A stretch of DNA of 54,894 bases from Pseudomonadota bacterium (lineage in GTDB: Bacteria > Pseudomonadota > Gammaproteobacteria > Burkholderiales > Thiobacillaceae). Made by a program: the position numbers and the translations under genes. Location of the stretch: positions 1-54,894 of the forward strand of contig JAUXXW010000091.1 in assembly GCA_030684775.1 (NCBI GenBank), read 5' to 3'. The notes under the pieces were generated by a model. The model searched no databases. It had not been told where the DNA came from and saw nothing but the letters and a program-made list of their open reading frames with translations. Every line of letters starts with the position of its first letter. Within the stretch, counting starts at the first letter, position 1. Below are positions 51,206-54,894 of this stretch, one piece after another.

Positions 51206-51586
51206 CTACACAGTCATGAGTTTCAGGGTGGCGAGGTAAAAATCGCCGGGCTGGGGGTTGGCCAGGTTGAACAAGGGCTTCGCCTCGAAGGCGGGCGGCT
51301 CGTGGTGGCGGAACAGGATCCGGAAGACCTGGCCGCGTAGTTCGAGGGTGAAGGTGCCGCCCGGACTGTTGGCCAGCAGGGACAACGCCTCCACCTGAGC
51401 GCGCGTAAGCCAGCCAGCGTCCGGTTCCGACTCCAGGGTGATCGGCAGGCCGCCGCTGTGCTGGCCATAGAACACCACCACTGAGCCATCCAGGGTGCGG
51501 CGCACGGTCTGTGCCACCGACTGGGCGGCAAATTCATCGGTCCACACCAGCCCATCCGGTAGAACCACGGTATCGAGTCGGATCAT
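51206..51586 (-). CDS. Hypothetical phage protein, 126 aa
   Basis: It starts MIRLDTVVLPDGLVWTDEF, has a beta-rich middle (TLDGSVVVFYGQHSGGLPITLES) and ends in GDFYLATLKLMTV. The DTVxLPDGLxWxDEF start is similar to small tail-associated proteins of siphophages. The start overlaps the previous gene by four bases, so it is part of the same late operon. Confidence 0.6.
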   Translation of the reverse strand: MIRLDTVVLPDGLVWTDEFAAQSVAQTVRRTLDGSVVVFYGQHSGGLPITLESEPDAGWLTRAQVEALSLLANSPGGTFTLELRGQVFRILFRHHEPPAFEAKPLFNLANPQPGDFYLATLKLMTV

Positions 51587-53391
51587 GGCGTGATCGTCCG
51601 TGTGTGGATGACCGGACTGCCCGGTACGAGCAGGTAGTCGAAGTCGGTGCCCGCCGCATTGCGACGCCGGTTGACGGCCTCGTAGTTGAGTTTGAGTTCG
51701 ACGTTCACCGTTGGTGGTGCGTTGCTGGGCAGACTCAGCGTGAAGATGCGTGGTACGTCAATGTCGCCTGGCACGCACATAATCTGCTGGGTTTGCACCG
51801 TGCCGTTCGGCCAGGTCACGCGGATATGGCCCCACAGGCATTCGAAGGCATCGCAAGGTGCGGCGTGGTCCACCACGCGCAAGGTCAGGTTGTGCGTCCA
51901 TCTCCACGGCACCACCACCGGACCGCCCGGCCAGTGGACGTGTTGGGTCGTTGTCCACGCCTCGACGACAACCTTCGCCTGGCTGTCGCGATCCGGCAGG
52001 AAGGCATCGCAACCATTCCAGGCCACTGGCACGCGCAAGATGACATGCGGAAACCAACCTTGCGGTGGGTAGCCCACATCGACGCCGCCAAACGGGATGA
52101 AGCGGATATCGACGTTCCCGTCCCAGTGGTAGACATTCCGTTGCAGGGTCAGGCGCAACTTGATCGATTCCACGACCTCCGTTAATGGATTCGGGGTGCT
52201 GGGTGCGACCGAAACGCTGATGACGCCGTCAGACTGGAAGATGTTGAAGTCCTGGATGGTGTCCGGCGCGGGTTCCACCTTGCCAACCAGACATTCGGGC
52301 AGGGCCACGACCATTTCCTGCATCACGCCCAGCGCTGCCGGCCCCACCGCGATCTCGGGCAGCACCTGATGTGGTGTACCTGGGCTATTGAAGATGCGGT
52401 GCCGGGCGACGATGGGCCGCGAGTCGATGGAGCCGACGTGGTTGATCGAGAGTGTCAGAGTGTCCAGCGCCTCGCCGCTGCCAGCCCGGATGCGCACCAG
52501 AGTGATCGCGGTGGGCAGCGCCCGGAAGATCAGATCCTCGAGGCAACCGGGTGGCACCAGAGCCCAGTTGAACAGCGGCGGTGGCGACGTCCACCAGGAA
52601 CAGCCGAGGTAATAACAATAGAAGTCGGTGTAGGCAGAATTGGTGCTAACGGCCGACCAGGCATCCAGGACCGCGCCGTTGTTCGCCCACTCAGCGGTGA
52701 AATCCAGACGGATGGACGCCACTTCCAGTTCGGTCTGCAGATCGTCGTAGACCTGAACCTGGGCCGGGATCGGCAGGAAACTGTGGCCGGTGATACGCAC
52801 CGCACCCTGCACGCCCTCGGAGGTGAGTTGCAGATCCCGCAACGACAGCGGATTCGCCGGATTCAGCAGACTGTTCACCGGCTGCATCGCCTGCTCCAAA
52901 GCATCCAGGTCATAGGTGGCAGTAGCAGATTTCCAAAAGACCGAGCGCGGCACACTGACCGGTGGTGCATTCGGGTCGACGGGATTGCTGGGGTGGTCTG
53001 GATCGAATGGATCGCAAGGCGGCGGCGTCCCGCCTGTCGGAGTGAAATGCACGTTGACCTGAGTCGACAGCGCCACGGCAGGCTGACTTTCGCTAATGGT
53101 CGTCCGCGCATCGAGTTCCGAGGTCACGCGCAGCTGTAGGCCGCTTGGCTTTTGCGTGTCGGTCACGCCGCCTTGCAGGCAATCTTCGTATTCACGTTCA
53201 GCCGTCTCCAGCGCTGCCCGGTAGGGTTCCTCCCATTTGGCGATGAACCAGTTGCGCGCGTAGTCGGTCATCTGGCCGCCGTGTTGGTTCAGGTAGCCAG
53301 GAATCCACTCGAAACCGGGCGGCGTGCAGGCTTGCGGATGCGGTTCGCGCCGGATACAGGTTTTAAGGGGGATACGCACGCGTGCGTCCAT
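51583..53391 (-). CDS. Large hypothetical phage protein, 602 aa
   Basis: A beta-rich protein with many Pro, Trp and Cys residues (YCYYLGCSWWTSPPPLFNWALVPPGCLEDL, GYPPQGWFPHVILRVPVAWNGCDAFLPD). The first 60 residues are helical and charged (WFIAKWEEPYRAALETAEREYEDCL), the remainder looks like repeated beta domains. It follows the tape-measure gene with a TGATG overlap, so it is probably a baseplate or tail-tip component. No family is recognised. The start could also be the GTG at 53394. Confidence 0.65.
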   Translation of the reverse strand: MDARVRIPLKTCIRREPHPQACTPPGFEWIPGYLNQHGGQMTDYARNWFIAKWEEPYRAALETAEREYEDCLQGGVTDTQKPSGLQLRVTSELDARTTISESQPAVALSTQVNVHFTPTGGTPPPCDPFDPDHPSNPVDPNAPPVSVPRSVFWKSATATYDLDALEQAMQPVNSLLNPANPLSLRDLQLTSEGVQGAVRITGHSFLPIPAQVQVYDDLQTELEVASIRLDFTAEWANNGAVLDAWSAVSTNSAYTDFYCYYLGCSWWTSPPPLFNWALVPPGCLEDLIFRALPTAITLVRIRAGSGEALDTLTLSINHVGSIDSRPIVARHRIFNSPGTPHQVLPEIAVGPAALGVMQEMVVALPECLVGKVEPAPDTIQDFNIFQSDGVISVSVAPSTPNPLTEVVESIKLRLTLQRNVYHWDGNVDIRFIPFGGVDVGYPPQGWFPHVILRVPVAWNGCDAFLPDRDSQAKVVVEAWTTTQHVHWPGGPVVVPWRWTHNLTLRVVDHAAPCDAFECLWGHIRVTWPNGTVQTQQIMCVPGDIDVPRIFTLSLPSNAPPTVNVELKLNYEAVNRRRNAAGTDFDYLLVPGSPVIHTRTITP

Positions 53392-54894
53392 CACGCCCCC
53401 CGCGACAATTCACGCAGCGCACTCGCCAGTTGCATCGCGGTCTCGCGCGAGGACTGCACGGTGTGCGGCTTGCCGCCAACGTGGAAGCGCAGGTCGACCA
53501 CGTCGCGGGTGGGTGTGGAATTCGAGCCATTCCCCATCGTTGCCTGGACCACGGCATTGGCCACCGCGCCACCGGCGGCGAAGCGCGGCACTTGCGGAAC
53601 AAAGCCGGCATTGAGCGCCGCGAAGAAGCCCTCACCGAACTTGCGCACCGAAGCCGCTCGCACCACGAATTCGCCATGCGACAGCAGCGCCGGAACTGAG
53701 TCCGAGGTCTCCGTGCCCGGCCCGAAGATGCGGCCGGACATTTTTCGGAACCCGTCCATGACGGCCTGGCCACCCTCGGCAAACCGCTGGATCAGGCCGC
53801 CCTGGGCATTGGTCGCCACCTTCGTCACATAAATGGTGTGGCGGCTCGAAGTGGGACGCATCAGTTCCGCCATCGCCGAGCGGTACTGGCCGAGATCGGG
53901 ATGCGGCGTGTGGGTAGCCGACGTCGGGGTCGAGAGCACTGTGCGGGCATCCTGGGCGAACGACGCCAACTGCGCCCGGGGCTGGTCGAAGGACACCAGG
54001 GCCGGGATCTCCACCTTGGCCGCCGAGAGCGTGCCCTTCAACGTGTCGATGTCGGCCATTACCTTCGTTGTGTCGGCCTCGACCTTGGCGACCAGGGCGA
54101 GGTTGCCGGTGTCGGTTTTTAACTTTTCCAGAGCGGCTTCTGCTTCTTTCGTGTCAGCCTGAATCCTGGCGATCAATTGTTGGGCGTCGGTCAGCGCTTT
54201 CAGTTTCTCGATGTCGGCCCGCGCGCCCGAGAGGTCGATCTCGAGTTTCAGCTTGTCCTGGGAGAGGAGTTGCTGACGCAGTTTGCCGAGCTCGTCGGAG
54301 ACCGAGGCCAGCGCACGCTTGGCTTCATCCGCGCCGGCCCCCGCCGCCGTGGCCGCCTGCTTATGGGCGTCACCAAGTCCCTTCAGCGCCGCGTCGGCAA
54401 TGCCAGCGGATTCCTTGATCTGACCGATGGCGGTGGCGGCAGCCTGTCCCTCGGACACCATCGTCTGCGTGACCGTTTTGCCGTTCTGCTCGACTTGCTG
54501 GGTCACCGCTGAGGCGGAACGCTCGGCCAGGGCAATGGCTTCCTCGGCAAGTTTGCGTGCCTGCTCATAGTTGCCGGCATCGAGTGCCGCTTTGGCTTGG
54601 GCCTGCTTCTCGTCGATCTGGCGCAGCCGGTCCTGGTAGGCCGCGTAGTCATCCATCCCCTTGCGACCAAGTTCGCGAATGCGATCCTCGACCGTGAGTT
54701 TGAGGTTGAGCCGCGCTTCCTCGGCGGCTTTGGCGGCATTCAGATGCCGCTGCTCCTCGGCGATCAGACGGTCGACGGTGGCGCGATAGGCCGATTCCAG
54801 TTGGCCGTAGAGGGAAACGCGCGCCTCCACCGCCTGACGCTCGATAGATGCCACATCCTGGCCAGCGGCCCGTGCCAGGGCGACGGCCTGGCCA
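53391..54894 (-). CDS. Phage tail tape-measure protein (C-terminal part)
   Basis: The frame is open to the right edge, so the N terminus is missing; about 500 residues are seen. The first 300 are long coiled coils (EEQRHLNAAKAAEEARLNLKL, KLKTDTGNLALVAKVEADTTKV), the central feature of tape-measure proteins, which set tail length. The C-terminal region is Gly-rich with GGLIQRFAEGGQAVMDGF, PALLSHGEFVVRAASVRKFGEGFFAALNAG and RFAAGGAVA, a widespread tape-measure C-terminal motif. An in-frame GTG at 54854 is internal and not a start. Confidence 0.85.
   Translation of the reverse strand, partial: GQAVALARAAGQDVASIERQAVEARVSLYGQLESAYRATVDRLIAEEQRHLNAAKAAEEARLNLKLTVEDRIRELGRKGMDDYAAYQDRLRQIDEKQAQAKAALDAGNYEQARKLAEEAIALAERSASAVTQQVEQNGKTVTQTMVSEGQAAATAIGQIKESAGIADAALKGLGDAHKQAATAAGAGADEAKRALASVSDELGKLRQQLLSQDKLKLEIDLSGARADIEKLKALTDAQQLIARIQADTKEAEAALEKLKTDTGNLALVAKVEADTTKVMADIDTLKGTLSAAKVEIPALVSFDQPRAQLASFAQDARTVLSTPTSATHTPHPDLGQYRSAMAELMRPTSSRHTIYVTKVATNAQGGLIQRFAEGGQAVMDGFRKMSGRIFGPGTETSDSVPALLSHGEFVVRAASVRKFGEGFFAALNAGFVPQVPRFAAGGAVANAVVQATMGNGSNSTPTRDVVDLRFHVGGKPHTVQSSRETAMQLASALRELSRGA

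Overview
The window looks like chromosomal DNA of a GC-rich proteobacterium, probably a betaproteobacterium of the Thiobacillus/Nitrosomonadales type. That placement is inferred from gene style and the complete C-P lyase operon; no rRNA or tRNA is present to confirm it. Most of the DNA is strongly GC-rich, but several accessory genes are clearly AT-richer than their neighbours.

Layout. (1) 1-6.1 kb: an SOS and housekeeping patch, mostly on the minus strand. It has a LexA-family repressor, umuD and the start of umuC, an unrecognised protein, glyoxalase I, an AT-richer plus-strand pair (a DUF3800 protein and an unknown protein), then SRAP/YedK, a PsiF-repeat protein, a 66-aa protein and a secreted nuclease. 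(2) 6.3-8.7 kb: a four-gene plus-strand serine recombinase module with a DUF2924 protein. (3) 8.85-20.5 kb: one minus-strand phosphonate operon, phnF-D-C-E-G-H-I-J-K-L-M-N-P plus an EamA transporter. Its only clear promoter, upstream of phnF, carries a Pho box, a -10 element and a HutC-type operator palindrome. (4) 20.5-21.3 kb: a gene-poor stretch with a Tn3-family transposase scrap and strong inverted repeats. (5) 21.3-26.1 kb: a small HTH protein, an AbiE toxin-antitoxin pair, two possibly metal-binding unknowns and a two-part ADP-ribosylglycohydrolase. (6) 26.2-45.4 kb: a defence locus. A WYL regulator (BrxR) precedes a type 3 BREX set (brxF, brxC, methyltransferase, extra gene, brxHII, pglZ, brxA). 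McrB-like, McrC-like and DUF4917 (SIR2-like) genes follow with almost no gaps. (7) 45.4-54.9 kb: the minus-strand late end of a prophage, from a tape-measure protein cut by the window edge to holin and lysozyme.

How it works together. The phn genes form a complete path: PhnDCE imports phosphonate, PhnGHIJKLM build the ribose triphosphonate and break the C-P bond, and PhnP and PhnN return the ribose product to PRPP. The promoter suggests control by both phosphate starvation and PhnF. In the defence locus, BREX needs the methyltransferase (self marking), PglZ and the ATPases. The McrBC pair would attack DNA carrying modified bases, so the two cover opposite phage strategies from what looks like one transcript.

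The strongest oddity is the AT-rich two-gene cassette (31.47-35.40 kb) inside the otherwise GC-rich BREX operon: a methyltransferase and a possible PD-(D/E)XK-like partner, separated by a 13-bp-arm hairpin. It looks like a swapped specificity module. Other notable points are the two candidate operators in the lexA promoter, the exact 14-residue repeats in a phage tail-region protein, and the near-abutment of the defence locus and the prophage late operon.
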